A DNA stretch of 32,965 bases from Bacteroidetes bacterium GWF2_49_14 (GTDB taxonomy: Bacteria > Bacteroidota > Bacteroidia > Bacteroidales > UBA12481): positions 9,370 through 42,334 of the forward strand of contig MEOR01000161.1 in NCBI GenBank assembly GCA_001769295.1. The letters are read 5' to 3'. Numbering within the stretch: the first letter of the stretch is position 1; every line of letters starts with the position of its first letter. This document shows positions 16,926 through 27,003 of the stretch, one piece after another. The notes beneath the pieces are model-generated. The model saw only the letters and a list, made by a program, of their open reading frames with translations. It was not told the DNA's origin and did no database searches. The position numbers and the translations under genes were made by a program.

Positions 16926-19142
16926 ATGTTTGACCTGACCCAGGAAGAGAATTCGAAAATAAAGGAAGCCTGCAGCAATCTTCTGTCAGGATTACCAAAA
17001 AATCTGTCAAGGGTCGACAAGGATCTCATAAACAAGGCATTTGAGTTTGCCGTTAAAGCCCACGGCGGGGAAAAACGGAAGTCAGGGGAGCCCTATGTAC
17101 TGCATCCGATTGCGGTTGCTGAGATTGTGTCACGTGAAATCGGACTAGGCACACGAAGTATTGTTTGCGCCCTCCTCCATGATGTGGTTGAAGATACAGA
17201 GTATACGCTGGATGATATTGAACGGGAATTTGGCCCAAAGGTGCGTCTGATCATCGATGGGCTCACGAAAATAACCGGCGTTTTTGACACAAACTCATCC
17301 CTCCAGGCATCCACCTTCAGGAAGCTCCTCCTAACCCTCGCTGATGATATCCGCGTCATACTGATCAAGCTGGCCGACAGGCTGCACAATATGCGCACTT
17401 TGCAGGCCCTTCCCAGAAAAAAGCAAATCAAGATTGCCAGCGAAACCATCTATATCTACGCTCCGCTCGCCCACCGGCTTGGGCTATATATCATCAAAAC
17501 CGAACTTGAGGACCTGAGCCTTAAATACAAAAATCCTGAGGTTTACATGGATCTTGCTAACAAGATCAACCATTCGGAAAAAATATCGAGCCATTTCATC
17601 AATAAATTCATTGAACCGGTCAGGCTGAAGCTGGAAGAAGAAAAATTCCGCTTTGAGATTTATGGCAGACCCAAAACAATCTATTCGGTGTGGCACAAGA
17701 TGCAGGAGAAGAGCGTTCCATTCGAGCAGGTCTATGACATTCTTGCCGTGCGGATCATTTTTAAGCCGAAACCCCGCATCCCTGAAATCACGCAATGCTG
17801 GCACATATACAGTATTCTGACCCAATTGTACAAGGCAAAGACTGACCGGCTCCGCGACTGGGTCAGCCGGCCGAAAGCCAACGGTTATGAAGCCTTGCAT
17901 GCCACTTTCATGGGTCCCCATGGAAAATGGATTGAGGTTCAGATCCGGTCTGAACGGATGCAGGATATAGCGGAACATGGATTTGCCGCCCACTGGAAAT
18001 ACAAATCAGGCGATTCCCGGGAGAGCGAAATAGACCGCTGGCTGAAAAAGGTGAGCGACATGCTTCAGTCGCTGGAGAGCGGTGATTTTGAATTCCTTGA
18101 AGACTTCAAGCTTAATTTGTTTGATGCTGAGATGGTCGTTTTTACACCCAAAGGGAAAGAAGTCATCATGCCTTCGGGATCTTCCGCACTCGATTTTGCC
18201 TACGAAATCCATACCGAGGTGGGTAAAAAAGCAATCGGTGCAAAAATCAACCATAAACTCGTTCCACTCTCCACGCTGCTCAAAACCGGAGATCAGATCG
18301 AGATTCTCACCTCGGACATACAGAATCCCCAACTGGAACAACTGGAATACGTCAAAACCGCCAAGGCAAAATCCTCGATAAAGGATTCATTCAAGGAGCA
18401 AAGGCGACTCGAGATCCAATTGGGCCAAAAAAGAATAGAAGAACAGCTTAAACAACTGAATTACAGGCTTCAGACAAGTGTTTTTCGCAAGCTTTTCGAT
18501 GAATTCAGCGTCAATAGCAAAGAGGACCTTTACCAGATCATGGGCCGGGAGGAGATCCCGCTGGACTTTATAAAAAAGACCCTGAAGAAAAGATCCCGGA
18601 GCAAAACTATGAGATTCTGGGACTTGCAGTTCTTCTCTTCCAAAAAGAACGAACAACAATATGGATCGGATAATTCATCAAGCCTGATCATTCAGGACAA
18701 CCCCGAAGGAACCGAATTCAGGCTCGCCAAATGTTGCGAACCCATTCCCGGCGAAGAAGTAATCGGCTACCGGAACGATGAAACATCAGAAATCATTATT
18801 CATAAAACAACGTGCCATATAGCAAATAAACTGATTTCAAGCCAGGGCGACCATATTGTTCCGGCAAAGTGGACAACGCACAAACGGGTAGCATATCTGG
18901 CCCGACTGACCATGTCAGGGATTGATAGAATCGGCCTGGTAAATGACATAACCAATATCATTTCCAAAGAGTTGAGCGTAAACATCCGCTCTATGAACAT
19001 TGAGTCACGGGATGGAATTTTTGAAGGCCTTTTCGACTTATACGTTCATCATACGGAGGACATTAACAATCTGGTTTTAAACCTTAGTAAGGTGAAAGGT
19101 GTTGACTCAGTTAAACGGGTTGAAAAAATAGAGGACAATTAA
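16926..19142 (+). CDS. Bifunctional (p)ppGpp synthetase/hydrolase, RelA/SpoT family
   Basis: 738 residues with the full long-RSH layout. The HD hydrolase domain (about 40-190) keeps its metal residues (HP near 60, HD in [10 protein letters not shown] near 85). The synthetase domain (about 235-350) holds [31 protein letters not shown] and [28 protein letters not shown] domain (about 400-460, [26 protein letters not shown]) is followed by the zinc-finger/helical region ([15 protein letters not shown]) and a C-terminal ACT domain (about 660-735). Since both catalytic domains look intact, it should make and degrade the stringent-response alarmones. It starts 67 bases after the M16 pair and is followed four bases later by fur, suggesting an operon with fur. 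Confidence 0.96.
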   Translation: MFDLTQEENSKIKEACSNLLSGLPKNLSRVDKDLINKAFEFAVKAHGGEKRKSGEPYVLHPIAVAEIVSREIGLGTRSIVCALLHDVVEDTEYTLDDIEREFGPKVRLIIDGLTKITGVFDTNSSLQASTFRKLLLTLADDIRVILIKLADRLHNMRTLQALPRKKQIKIASETIYIYAPLAHRLGLYIIKTELEDLSLKYKNPEVYMDLANKINHSEKISSHFINKFIEPVRLKLEEEKFRFEIYGRPKTIYSVWHKMQEKSVPFEQVYDILAVRIIFKPKPRIPEITQCWHIYSILTQLYKAKTDRLRDWVSRPKANGYEALHATFMGPHGKWIEVQIRSERMQDIAEHGFAAHWKYKSGDSRESEIDRWLKKVSDMLQSLESGDFEFLEDFKLNLFDAEMVVFTPKGKEVIMPSGSSALDFAYEIHTEVGKKAIGAKINHKLVPLSTLLKTGDQIEILTSDIQNPQLEQLEYVKTAKAKSSIKDSFKEQRRLEIQLGQKRIEEQLKQLNYRLQTSVFRKLFDEFSVNSKEDLYQIMGREEIPLDFIKKTLKKRSRSKTMRFWDLQFFSSKKNEQQYGSDNSSSLIIQDNPEGTEFRLAKCCEPIPGEEVIGYRNDETSEIIIHKTTCHIANKLISSQGDHIVPAKWTTHKRVAYLARLTMSGIDRIGLVNDITNIISKELSVNIRSMNIESRDGIFEGLFDLYVHHTEDINNLVLNLSKVKGVDSVKRVEKIEDN

Positions 19143-19146
19143 CGAT

Positions 19147-19599
19147 ATGGAATGCCTGGATATTCAAACAACAGTCAAGGAAATCTTTTCCGAGTATATC
19201 GAAAAGAAAGGTCACCGGAAAACGCCTGAACGATATGCAATTCTGGATGAAGTGTATGCAAGGGAGGGACATTTCGATGTTGAATCCCTGTATATACATA
19301 TGAAAAACAACAGCTACAGGGTCAGCCGGGCTACGCTGTATAATACCATGGACCTGCTGCTCGACTGCGGATTGGTCATCAAGCATCAGTTTGGCAAAAA
19401 TATTGCCCAGTTTGAAAGAGCCTTTTCATGCAAACAGCATGACCATATAATCTGCACCACATGCGGCAGGGTTGACGAGTTTTGCGATCCCCGGATCCAC
19501 GAGATAGAAAAAACGGTCGCTTCCGTGATGAAGTACAAAATCAGCCATCACTCACTTTATTTTTACGGAACTTGCAAAACCTGTCAGAAATCCAAATAA
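19147..19599 (+). CDS. Fur family transcriptional regulator
   Basis: 150 residues with the Fur plan. The N-terminal winged helix has [27 protein letters not shown] and the recognition helix [21 protein letters not shown]. The C-terminal dimerisation domain carries a histidine- and cysteine-rich metal region ([16 protein letters not shown]) and the second zinc pair (CKTC) at the very end. Members sense iron, zinc, manganese or peroxide; the exact metal is not decidable here, though the two CxxC pairs make a structural zinc site likely. It lies four bases after the Rel/SpoT gene and is probably co-transcribed with it. Confidence 0.94.
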   Translation: MECLDIQTTVKEIFSEYIEKKGHRKTPERYAILDEVYAREGHFDVESLYIHMKNNSYRVSRATLYNTMDLLLDCGLVIKHQFGKNIAQFERAFSCKQHDHIICTTCGRVDEFCDPRIHEIEKTVASVMKYKISHHSLYFYGTCKTCQKSK

Positions 19600-19659
19600 T
19601 TTAATATATTAGGGGACGGGATAATGGACCTTTCTGGAATACGCTAAAACCGATCAAAC

Positions 19660-19884
19660 ATGAATCAGGAAAAGGCAATTCTTCATTTTAACAAATTCAA
19701 GAATCTGCGCAATGCCCGTGTAAAGGACACAGTTTCCGGCACTATCTATATCGTACTTAAACCGCATCTGGAAAAGATCTCCGAAGATGATTACCACGTA
19801 ATCGTTATGGTAACAAACGAAATGTCCGGACAGGAGCAGGAATTCCAGTCCGACTATGCCAATTCTTTTTTTAAAGAGATCTGA
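19660..19884 (+). CDS. Small uncharacterised protein, 74 residues
   Basis: A 74-residue protein with mixed polar and hydrophobic character, no signal peptide and no membrane segment. The middle (TVSGTIYIVLKPHLEKISEDDYHVIVMVTNEM) looks like alternating beta-strands, and the tail is helical and acidic-to-aromatic (SDYANSFFKEI). I do not recognise the family. It is the only sensible frame in the 396 bases between fur and purA, is co-oriented with both, and has an ordinary ATG. That makes it a probable real gene of unknown function. Confidence 0.65.
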   Translation: MNQEKAILHFNKFKNLRNARVKDTVSGTIYIVLKPHLEKISEDDYHVIVMVTNEMSGQEQEFQSDYANSFFKEI

Positions 19885-19952
19885 CAACTACCTATTAATC
19901 AGCATTATTCATTGTTCTTCCTGAATTCTGCCGGTTGAATGGCCGGATTGTG

Positions 19953-19960
19953 TACTTTTG
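19953..19960 (+). promoter_or_regulatory. -7 element of purA
   Basis: TACTTTTG matches TAnnTTTG. It lies inside the upstream extension of the purA frame and 35 bases before the ATG at 19996, so it supports that ATG as the start. The nearest TTG (19935-19937) is only 15 bases upstream, shorter than the usual spacer. Confidence 0.5.
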
Positions 19961-19995
19961 TCGCGGTAATTTTTAATCCATCTAATTTTTTTCTG

Positions 19996-21261
19996 ATGAA
20001 AGTTGATGTTCTTCTGGGCCTTCAGTGGGGTGATGAAGGGAAAGGAAAGCTTGTTGACGCCCTCACCATGGGTTATGATGTTATTGCCCGTTTTCAGGGC
20101 GGCCCGAATGCGGGTCACACACTTGAGTTCGAAGGCCAGAAACATATTCTCCATACCATTCCATCGGGTATTTTTCATTCAGCAAAAATTAATCTCATCG
20201 GCAACGGCCTGGTCATTGATCCCGTCGTATTCCGCAAGGAGGTTGACCGGATCTCAGGATACGGTTTTAACATGACCAAAAACCTGTTTATCTCGAAGAA
20301 ATCGCATCTGATACTTCCCACACACCGCCTTCTTGATGCAGCCCTTGAAAACAGCAAGGGAACGGGAAAAATCGGATCGACACTGAAAGGGATCGGGCCA
20401 ACCTATACAGATAAAACCGGTCGCGATGGCATCCGTATCGGGGATATCGACCTGCCGGATTTCAGAATTAAATATGAAGCTCTGCGCGACACACACCTTG
20501 AAAAAATCAAGGCTTTGAATTTCCCTGTTGATCTTGAGCCATTGGAGAAAGAGTGGTTCGAAGGCATCGAAGTGATCCGTTCCTTCACCCTGGTTAACGG
20601 AGAATACCTTGTTAATCAATGGCTTTCGGAAGGAAAATCGGTTTTAGCCGAAGGCGCACAGGGCAGCATGCTTGACATTGATTTCGGTAGCTACCCGTTT
20701 GTAACCTCCTCAAGCACAACCTGTGCCGGGGCCTGCACCGGTTTGGGAATCGCACCGTCGACCATCCGTGACGTCATAGGCATTTTCAAGGCTTACTGCA
20801 CACGGGTCGGCAGCGGACCCTTCCCTACCGAGCTGGTTGATGAAACAGGCGAACGCCTCAGGGAGATGGGACGCGAGTACGGATCCACCACCGGCAGGCC
20901 CAGGCGCTGTGGATGGCTCGACCTGGTGGCCCTGCGGTATGCTATTATGCTGAATGGGGTTACACGCCTGATCATGACCAAGGCCGATGTTTTATCGGGC
21001 TTTGATACCCTGCGGGTCGCAACTTCTTACCGGTATAAAGGCGAGATTACCCGGGAAGTTCCTTTTGACAGCCTCGCCGACGTGGAACCGATATTTACCG
21101 AGCTGCCCGGCTGGAAAAGCGATATCCGGCAGATCCGGCATAAAGAAGAACTGCCACAGGAACTCCGGAATTATGTCTCCTTTATTGAGGAGCAGACCGG
21201 AGTGCCCGTGACAGTTATTTCTGTCGGACCCGACCGTGAAGAAACGGTCAGCAATACCTGA
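19996..21261 (+). CDS. purA: Adenylosuccinate synthase
   Basis: 421 residues from the ATG at 19996. The frame is open from 19939, but the extra 19 residues precede the conserved start and contain the -7 box. It joins IMP and aspartate with GTP to give adenylosuccinate in AMP synthesis. Seen in sequence: the N-terminal MKVDVLLGLQWGDEGKGKLVD with catalytic D13 in GDEGKGK, the IMP/GTP loop GGPNAGHT (about 35-42), LPTHRLLDA, KGIGPTYTDK, EGAQGSMLDIDFGSYPFVTSS, STTGRPRRCGWLDL and the C-terminal SVGPDREETV. All hallmark motifs are present and the length is typical. Its stop lies two bases from the stop of the convergent pepD-like gene. Confidence 0.97.
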   Translation: MKVDVLLGLQWGDEGKGKLVDALTMGYDVIARFQGGPNAGHTLEFEGQKHILHTIPSGIFHSAKINLIGNGLVIDPVVFRKEVDRISGYGFNMTKNLFISKKSHLILPTHRLLDAALENSKGTGKIGSTLKGIGPTYTDKTGRDGIRIGDIDLPDFRIKYEALRDTHLEKIKALNFPVDLEPLEKEWFEGIEVIRSFTLVNGEYLVNQWLSEGKSVLAEGAQGSMLDIDFGSYPFVTSSSTTCAGACTGLGIAPSTIRDVIGIFKAYCTRVGSGPFPTELVDETGERLREMGREYGSTTGRPRRCGWLDLVALRYAIMLNGVTRLIMTKADVLSGFDTLRVATSYRYKGEITREVPFDSLADVEPIFTELPGWKSDIRQIRHKEELPQELRNYVSFIEEQTGVPVTVISVGPDREETVSNT

Positions 21262-21263
21262 TT

Positions 21264-22712
21264 TTACTGGCCGACCAGTTTCACCAGAAACGCCCAGAAT
21301 TTACCAACCGTCTCAATATTCACTTTTTCATCGGGTGAATGCGGAAAACGAATGGTCGGACCGAATGAAATCATATCCCAGCCCGGATACACTCCGCCAA
21401 GAATACCACATTCCAGTCCGGCATGAATGGCTTTGACCTCAGGTATTTTCCCGTAATTCTTCTGGTAGACTTTTTTGGCAGCCGCGAGTATTCCGGATTC
21501 CATGTTCGGCTTCCAGCCCGGGTATTGGCCGTCAAAAATAATCTCAGCCCCGGCGAGCCTGAAAACGGAAGTGAACATGTTCTCCAGGTCCTCCTTGGCT
21601 GAATCGACTGAACTCCTGAGCAGGCATTTGATAAACAACTGCTTGTTCTCAGTTTTTACAATTGCCAGGTTGGTTGAAGTCTCGCAGAGTCCGGGCATAT
21701 CGGTGCTCATCCGGATTACCCCGTTCGGACAGCCGTAAATGGCATAAATACATTTCTGTGCGGAATCGGCATCCATAACAGAATCAGGCATCCCAATGCT
21801 GCGGAACTGTATGGTGGCACCCGGATCGGCCGAGGAGAGTTCGCTCTTGACCATGGCTTCAAATACAGAAAGCTCACGTGTAAGTTTCGAGACCAATCCT
21901 TCAGGGACCAGAATATCGGCAAAGGACTCCCTGGGTATTGCATTCCTCAGGCTTCCACCATTAATTTTGGACAGGCGGATGGCGTAGGGTTCGAGTACCT
22001 GAAACAGGAACCGGAACAGGATCTTGTTCGAGTTGCCCCGTTCCAGGATGATATCCAGTCCGGAATGCCCGCCCTTAAGGCCGGTAACCGAGAGCTGAAG
22101 CGGAACATACCCTGCCGGAAGAGCCTCTTCCCTGTAATCCATCCTGATGTTGGCGTTTGTTCCGCCGGCGCAGCCAACATACAATTCGCCTTCATCCTCG
22201 GAATCCAGGTTCATCAGGATCTCCCCTTGTAACAGACCTGCCTTCAGGTTAAAAGCACCGGTCATCCCGGTCTCCTCATCAATGGTAAAAAGTGCCTCCA
22301 ATGGAACATGGGCGATATCTTTTGAAGCCAGGAGGGCCATGGCTGCGGCCACCCCGATGCCGTTATCCGCGCCGAGCGTGGTTCCGGTAGCCTTGACCCA
22401 TTCTCCGTCAATGCGTGGTTTTATCGGATCCGTTTCAAAATTATGTCCGGAATCAGAATTTGCCTGCGGAACCATATCGAGATGGCCCTGGAGGATGATT
22501 CCTTTCCTGTTCTCAAGGCCGGCAGTTGCCGGCTTGCGGATGATCACATTACCCACTTCGTCGACATTGGTTTCCAATCCGAGATCGGCTCCAAACTTCT
22601 TTACATACTCAATAACAGCAGCTTCCTTGCCTGAAGGCCTCGGAATCTGGGTGAGGTCGTAGAAGTACTTCCAGACCTCAGAGGGGTGAAGATTAATTAT
22701 TTCGTGGCTCAT
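21264..22712 (-). CDS. pepD: Aminoacyl-histidine dipeptidase (PepD-type, M20 family)
   Basis: 482 residues of the M20C cytosolic dipeptidase group. Metal ligands and neighbours are visible in order: the first histidine in QGHLDMVPQ (about 78), the bridging aspartate in TLGADNGIGVAAA (about 119), the catalytic glutamates in TIDEETGMTGA (about 148-150), and the acidic residue in NLDSEDEGE (about 173). The C-terminal HAGLECGILGG and SFGPTIRFPHSPDEKV complete the site. Members hydrolyse Xaa-His and other dipeptides. The lid domain lies in the middle (about 190-380). It shares the region with two transporters of likely peptide type, which suggests use of imported di- or tripeptides. Confidence 0.94.
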   Translation of the reverse strand: MSHEIINLHPSEVWKYFYDLTQIPRPSGKEAAVIEYVKKFGADLGLETNVDEVGNVIIRKPATAGLENRKGIILQGHLDMVPQANSDSGHNFETDPIKPRIDGEWVKATGTTLGADNGIGVAAAMALLASKDIAHVPLEALFTIDEETGMTGAFNLKAGLLQGEILMNLDSEDEGELYVGCAGGTNANIRMDYREEALPAGYVPLQLSVTGLKGGHSGLDIILERGNSNKILFRFLFQVLEPYAIRLSKINGGSLRNAIPRESFADILVPEGLVSKLTRELSVFEAMVKSELSSADPGATIQFRSIGMPDSVMDADSAQKCIYAIYGCPNGVIRMSTDMPGLCETSTNLAIVKTENKQLFIKCLLRSSVDSAKEDLENMFTSVFRLAGAEIIFDGQYPGWKPNMESGILAAAKKVYQKNYGKIPEVKAIHAGLECGILGGVYPGWDMISFGPTIRFPHSPDEKVNIETVGKFWAFLVKLVGQ

Positions 22713-22722
22713 TTAATGATTG

Positions 22723-22757
22723 TTACTGGTTATTGGTTACTGGTTACTGGTTACTGG
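22723..22757. repeat. 7-bp tandem array (TTACTGG)
   Basis: Five 7-bp units of TTACTGG, one with a single change, run from 22723 to 22757, about ten bases upstream of the pepD start and 16 bases before a GTCAT...ATGAC element. Confidence 0.9.
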
Positions 22758-22773
22758 TTCCGCAAGTGCACTT

Positions 22774-22853
22774 GTCATCCCCGCGGAAGCGGGGATCGCG
22801 TCCCTGAAAGCGAGGAACGCAGAAGAACCGGTCCCCGCTTTCGCGGGGATGAC
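22774..22853. repeat. Multi-hairpin palindromic element, copy 3 (GTCAT...ATGAC)
   Basis: Bounded by GTCAT (22774) and ATGAC (22849-22853). It holds ATCCCCGC/GCGGGGAT with loop GGAA (22777-22796), a middle imperfect stem (GCGTCC with GGAACGC) and CCCCGC/GCGGGG with loop TTTC (22833-22848). The TTTC loop and the following TCTGGCG are shared with the other copies, which places this in the same family even though stem sequences differ. Confidence 0.8.
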
Positions 22854-22883
22854 AATAGCTCTGGCGTAACACAGCACCATTCA

Positions 22884-24278
22884 TTATTTTACAATATTCG
22901 GCATTTGCAGTCCGTACCCCTTCTTCTTGTCTTCGGCTTTCAGCAGGAAGGCGAAGAGGATTGCGAGTATTCCAAGCGACATGAAAATCAGCATGGGAAG
23001 GGTATAGTTATAGGTATTGACCATGGCACCATTTTTTAATACCTGGCCGGTAATACAATATTCATCAAGAACCCATCCGATCAGGGCAGGAACGCCCATC
23101 AGACCCCAGTTCTGAACCCAGAAAATCATGGAGTAGGCGGTTCCCAGCTGTTTTTCCGGGATGATCTTCGGAACGGAGGGCCACATGGCTGAAGGAACCA
23201 GTGAGAATCCGATGCCCAGCAGGACAATCAGGACGATGGCGATCAGCCAATGGTTCAGGAACGGTATGGAGAACATTGCATGCACAAAAACCAGGATGAG
23301 CGCTCCGATGATCATGATGGATGCCCCCTTGCCTTTTCGGTCATACAGGTTGCCGAACAGCGGTGTCAGCAGGATTGTGCCAAACGGCAGCAAGGCCGGA
23401 ATGGAGCCGGCAAGTTTATCGGCCACCCCGAATTTATTGACCATAAGATCCTGTGCGTATTTCAGGAATGGAAAAACTGCAGAGTAAAAGAGTACGCAGA
23501 GGATGGCAATGTACCACCAGCCTTTATTGGTGAATATTTTCCAGATGTCGGAAATTTTAAAGGAATCTTCGGTGTCAACCACTGCGTTGGCTTTATCAAA
23601 TGCAGCCTGTTCGTGATCCAGTTTCTTATCCATGAAGGTATAGATAATGAAGGAGATCAGACCGATACAGAGCATGATCAAACAAACCAGGATCGGTGCG
23701 GAAACGTTGCCCAGCTTTTCAGCGATAGGAAGGGAAGTTGACAGCGCCAGGGCAGTTCCCAGACGGGCGGTAGCCATTTCCAGACCCATGGCAAGGGCAA
23801 GTTCCTTACCCTTGAACCATTTAACGATGATCTTGGAGACTGTGATACCGGCCACCTCCACTCCGACCCCGAATATTGCGAACCCGATAGCCGCCATGAA
23901 GACCTGCGCATTCATATCAAACCAGAGAATATGCCAGGTTTGTCCGTCGAGGGCATGTGTTGAGACAGCCCAATACTTGATTGCTGTACCGACGACCATG
24001 ATCGAGGCCGCCATCAGTCCCGTGAACCTCACACCCATTTTATCGAGAATGATACCACCGATAATCAGGAAAAGCAGGAATACATTAAACCAACCGTATG
24101 CACTCGTGAAGAACCCGTACTGCGAGCTGCTCCATTTGAGCTGACCCTCGAGCATACCTTTGAGCGGTGCCATCACGTCGGTGAGGTAATATCCACACAA
24201 CATCGTGAAGGCAACGATGCCCAGGGCTGTCCAGCGGGCAGTCTTCGAATCCCGGAGCGTTTGTCTTAGTTTTTCCAT
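22884..24278 (-). CDS. MFS transporter (MFSD1-like)
   Basis: 464 residues with 12 predicted membrane helices and the major facilitator pattern. There is a conserved D-K-x-G segment after helix 2 (IILDKMGVRFTG), a WFKGKELALAMGL cytoplasmic loop between helices 4 and 5, and LYDRKGKGASIMI after helix 8. The early helices (YYLTDVMAPLKGMLEGQLKWSSSQYGFFTSAYGWFNV) resemble bacterial relatives of MFSD1, a lysosomal dipeptide carrier in animals. That link is from memory and would need a profile search. Sitting between a dipeptidase gene and, further on, a POT peptide transporter, it is a plausible peptide or amino-acid carrier. Confidence 0.82.
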   Translation of the reverse strand: MEKLRQTLRDSKTARWTALGIVAFTMLCGYYLTDVMAPLKGMLEGQLKWSSSQYGFFTSAYGWFNVFLLFLIIGGIILDKMGVRFTGLMAASIMVVGTAIKYWAVSTHALDGQTWHILWFDMNAQVFMAAIGFAIFGVGVEVAGITVSKIIVKWFKGKELALAMGLEMATARLGTALALSTSLPIAEKLGNVSAPILVCLIMLCIGLISFIIYTFMDKKLDHEQAAFDKANAVVDTEDSFKISDIWKIFTNKGWWYIAILCVLFYSAVFPFLKYAQDLMVNKFGVADKLAGSIPALLPFGTILLTPLFGNLYDRKGKGASIMIIGALILVFVHAMFSIPFLNHWLIAIVLIVLLGIGFSLVPSAMWPSVPKIIPEKQLGTAYSMIFWVQNWGLMGVPALIGWVLDEYCITGQVLKNGAMVNTYNYTLPMLIFMSLGILAILFAFLLKAEDKKKGYGLQMPNIVK

Positions 24279-24327
24279 ATAGATTTTGATTTGATTTTGA
24301 TTGAAGGTTTAAAAGTATAAAAAATGG

Positions 24328-25539
24328 TTACCTGCGAAAGATGTTTTTAATCGATCCATAGGCTGGGTAAAACTCTACCGATGTGGTTTCATCCTTAAGC
24401 AGCGCAGCAGGAACAAAATCGATTCGCCCGCACTGAGCAACAAGAAACTCCCTGGAGAACAGGGTCTCTCCCGCCCTATTGACCTCAACGAGGCTCTTTT
24501 CCGGTATGCGGAAAGCGAGGCCCGGTTTCCGGGGGGCCTTAGGATCTTCGGCCGCCCATTGAATCTGGTCCATCGGGTTGAGATAATTGCGCTCGAGCTG
24601 GATGACTACCCGGTCGGCTCCATTGGCTTCCGGCGGCTCAATCCCGTTCTGGGCTGAAAAGGCAAACAGCGCCGAGGATTCGGTAAGGCTTTGCCCCGTT
24701 GGAACATAGGTAAACCGATAGGTTGACCGGTTAGTTTGGGTTCGCCCTGCAAACAGAGAAACGTATCCATCTTCCATGATTCCCAGTTCCCGTACGATCA
24801 CTTCAAGCGATTGATTCTCAGGGAGTAAGGACCCGTCATTATCTTCATAAGCATAAGTGCCATTCAAAAGCTTAAAACGGCCGGTTCTGAGCTGCATGAG
24901 ATTAGTAGCTGCTTCCTGTGCCTGCTCGGCAAGGGACTTTTGTCCGTCAAGTTTCCGGATCATCGGAATTTTGATGAAGGAGGTATCGGTTCTTACCAGC
25001 CGGAATATGGTATCGGGTTTTGGCTCTGTATTTTTCCGCATGGTAAGGTCGGGATACTCCGGATAGTCAAACTTATTCTCGGTGATTCTGCGGATAGCCT
25101 CCTGGCTTACAGAGACATCCGGTGCAACCGGCAGGTTAATGCCCCGGATAATGCCGTCAGCTGTAAGACTAACCCGGGCCCCGAAATGCTTTCCTTCCGT
25201 TTCGATCCTGTACATCTGGTCAGGGTCCTTTTCGGCATGGGTGCCTACCTTGATATCTGCGATTGCATACTCAACGGACTCACGCACAGGAACTCCGGTT
25301 AGTCCTAAGTATCGTTCGGCATACGCTGCAAACGGACCCGGCCGGGTAATCTTCTTATCAATGGTTATTTCGATATCGATGACGGTCCTGGGAAGGGAGT
25401 AATACATGGCATAATCACCGGCTGTGAGGCTTTGTCCAACTTTCCTGACCGTTGTTTGAGATGGAATATCGGAAGTAACGGCGCAACCTGTCAGGATTAT
25501 TACCGCTAGTGCCAGGGTGAAAATCGTTTTGTATCTCAT
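24328..25539 (-). CDS. DUF4831-like lipoprotein
   Basis: 403 residues with a lipoprotein signal: basic start, hydrophobic run and lipobox LTGC with the acylated cysteine at residue 19. The mature part begins with YYSLPRTVIDIEITIDKKITRPGPFAAYAERYLGL (about 46-80), a pattern I associate with the DUF4831 family of Bacteroidota. The body alternates beta-rich stretches and contains YVPTGQSL near residue 275. The function is unknown. Its ATG overlaps the nnr stop as ATGA, so it is translated together with nnr. Confidence 0.75.
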   Translation of the reverse strand: MRYKTIFTLALAVIILTGCAVTSDIPSQTTVRKVGQSLTAGDYAMYYSLPRTVIDIEITIDKKITRPGPFAAYAERYLGLTGVPVRESVEYAIADIKVGTHAEKDPDQMYRIETEGKHFGARVSLTADGIIRGINLPVAPDVSVSQEAIRRITENKFDYPEYPDLTMRKNTEPKPDTIFRLVRTDTSFIKIPMIRKLDGQKSLAEQAQEAATNLMQLRTGRFKLLNGTYAYEDNDGSLLPENQSLEVIVRELGIMEDGYVSLFAGRTQTNRSTYRFTYVPTGQSLTESSALFAFSAQNGIEPPEANGADRVVIQLERNYLNPMDQIQWAAEDPKAPRKPGLAFRIPEKSLVEVNRAGETLFSREFLVAQCGRIDFVPAALLKDETTSVEFYPAYGSIKNIFRR

Positions 25540-26972
25540 ATTGATTCTGATTTTATTCGTATAAAGGCCTGCCCGATGCAGGCAATGATATCCCGGGCAA
25601 CCAGTGCTTCCTCGCCGTGCAGCCGGGCTGCAATATCTCCGGCTGTTCCGTGAATGTAAACGGCAAGCCGCGCTGCGGTAAACGGTTCATACCCCTGAGC
25701 CAGCAGCGAGGTAACCATGCCGGTCAGCACATCTCCGGAACCCCCGGTTGCCATTCCCGGATTGCCGGTTGTATTGAACCAGATGGTACCATCCGGACCG
25801 GCCACTGCGGTATGAGCCCCTTTCAGAACGATCACCAGCCCCAGTTTGGAAGCGATTCCACGTAAATTTTCCATACGGCTGTAATCATCAGGATAATCGC
25901 CAAATAAACGGCGAAATTCACCCGGGTGAGGCGTAAGGATGCTATTTTTTGGTATCTGAGCCAAAAGATCCGGATTCTGTGCAATCAGGTTCAGGGCATC
26001 GGCATCCAGTACTATAGGCTTTGTGTTTATCCTGATAAGCTCAGAAAGAGCGTTACCGGTTTCAGGATGCGTGCCAATTCCGGGGCCTGCCCCGATAGCC
26101 TGGTAAGGAGCGACATCAGGAACGGAAGTCCACTTGAGGGGATCCGGATCCACAAGGGTCATGGCTTCCGGAACCGCAGACTGAAGGATCGGGTCCAGGC
26201 CATCGGGCAGATGCAGGGTTGTCAATCCGCATCCGGTATGAATGCAGGCCTCTGCCGAGAGAACCGCGGCTCCCGCCTTGCCTTTTGAGCCGCATATCAG
26301 CAGGGCATGACCGTAAATTCCTTTATGTCCGAATTTTTTCCTTTTTTTTATCCATGGCCGGCAATCTGACATCGTCATGTAATGCCAGGGAGTATCGGCA
26401 GCTGCAAGGAAAACGGGATGCAGCGCGATGGGAATCACATGCCAATCACCCGTATACAATTGATTTTCCGGCAGGAAAAGACTCAATTTCGGCATCTCCA
26501 GGGTAAGGGTGATATCAGCCCTGACCACATGTTTATAACTGTTATTACCATTACTCTCGCCAAAGAGGCCTGACGGGATGTCCACTGAGATCACGGTGGC
26601 TCCCGAACGATTAATCAGGTCGATGCAGGCAGCCATGATCCCATCGGGCTCCCGGTTCAGACCGGAGCCGAATATTGCATCGACAACCAGGTCATCCGGG
26701 GATATTTCAGGAAGTTCAGCATCAGTCTGGAGCGTATGCAGGTGAACCTCTCTTCCCTCCTGAGCAAGCAGCCTTGCCATGACTTTTCCATCCCCTCCAT
26801 TGTTCCCGGGTCCGGCAAAAATCCGGATGGTGACAGGCCCGGGAAAATGTGAGTTAACCCATCCGGTAAGGGCACCAGCTGCCCGTTCCATTAAACCGGC
26901 AGGGGAGATCGGTTCATTCAGGATGGTATATTCATCCGCCATGCGGATCTGCTCTGTTGTAAGCACCTTCAT
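25536..26972 (-). CDS. nnr: Bifunctional NAD(P)H-hydrate epimerase / ADP-dependent dehydratase
   Basis: 478 residues joining two repair enzymes for damaged NAD(P)H. The N-terminal YjeF-type epimerase domain (about 1-205) has IRFAGPGNNGGDGKVMARLL-like residues near 50-68, DAIFGSGL and VDIPSGLFG. The C-terminal ribokinase-like dehydratase domain (about 215-475) has GAGPGIGTH, VLDADALNLIA, TPHPGEFRRLFG, VLKGAHTAVAG and the ATP/ADP loop NPGMATGGSGDVLTG. All motifs are in place. Together they return R- and S-NAD(P)HX to NAD(P)H. It is divergent from the POT gene and leads a two-gene unit with the DUF4831-like lipoprotein. Confidence 0.96.
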   Translation of the reverse strand: MKVLTTEQIRMADEYTILNEPISPAGLMERAAGALTGWVNSHFPGPVTIRIFAGPGNNGGDGKVMARLLAQEGREVHLHTLQTDAELPEISPDDLVVDAIFGSGLNREPDGIMAACIDLINRSGATVISVDIPSGLFGESNGNNSYKHVVRADITLTLEMPKLSLFLPENQLYTGDWHVIPIALHPVFLAAADTPWHYMTMSDCRPWIKKRKKFGHKGIYGHALLICGSKGKAGAAVLSAEACIHTGCGLTTLHLPDGLDPILQSAVPEAMTLVDPDPLKWTSVPDVAPYQAIGAGPGIGTHPETGNALSELIRINTKPIVLDADALNLIAQNPDLLAQIPKNSILTPHPGEFRRLFGDYPDDYSRMENLRGIASKLGLVIVLKGAHTAVAGPDGTIWFNTTGNPGMATGGSGDVLTGMVTSLLAQGYEPFTAARLAVYIHGTAGDIAARLHGEEALVARDIIACIGQAFIRIKSESI

Positions 26973-27003
26973 ACCCCCTAAAACTACGGAATTTATAGCG
27001 AAA

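Noticed and set aside
19939-19995. Longer N-terminus for PurA
   Set aside because: The -7 box lies in this stretch, and PurA proteins begin a few residues before GDEGKGK.
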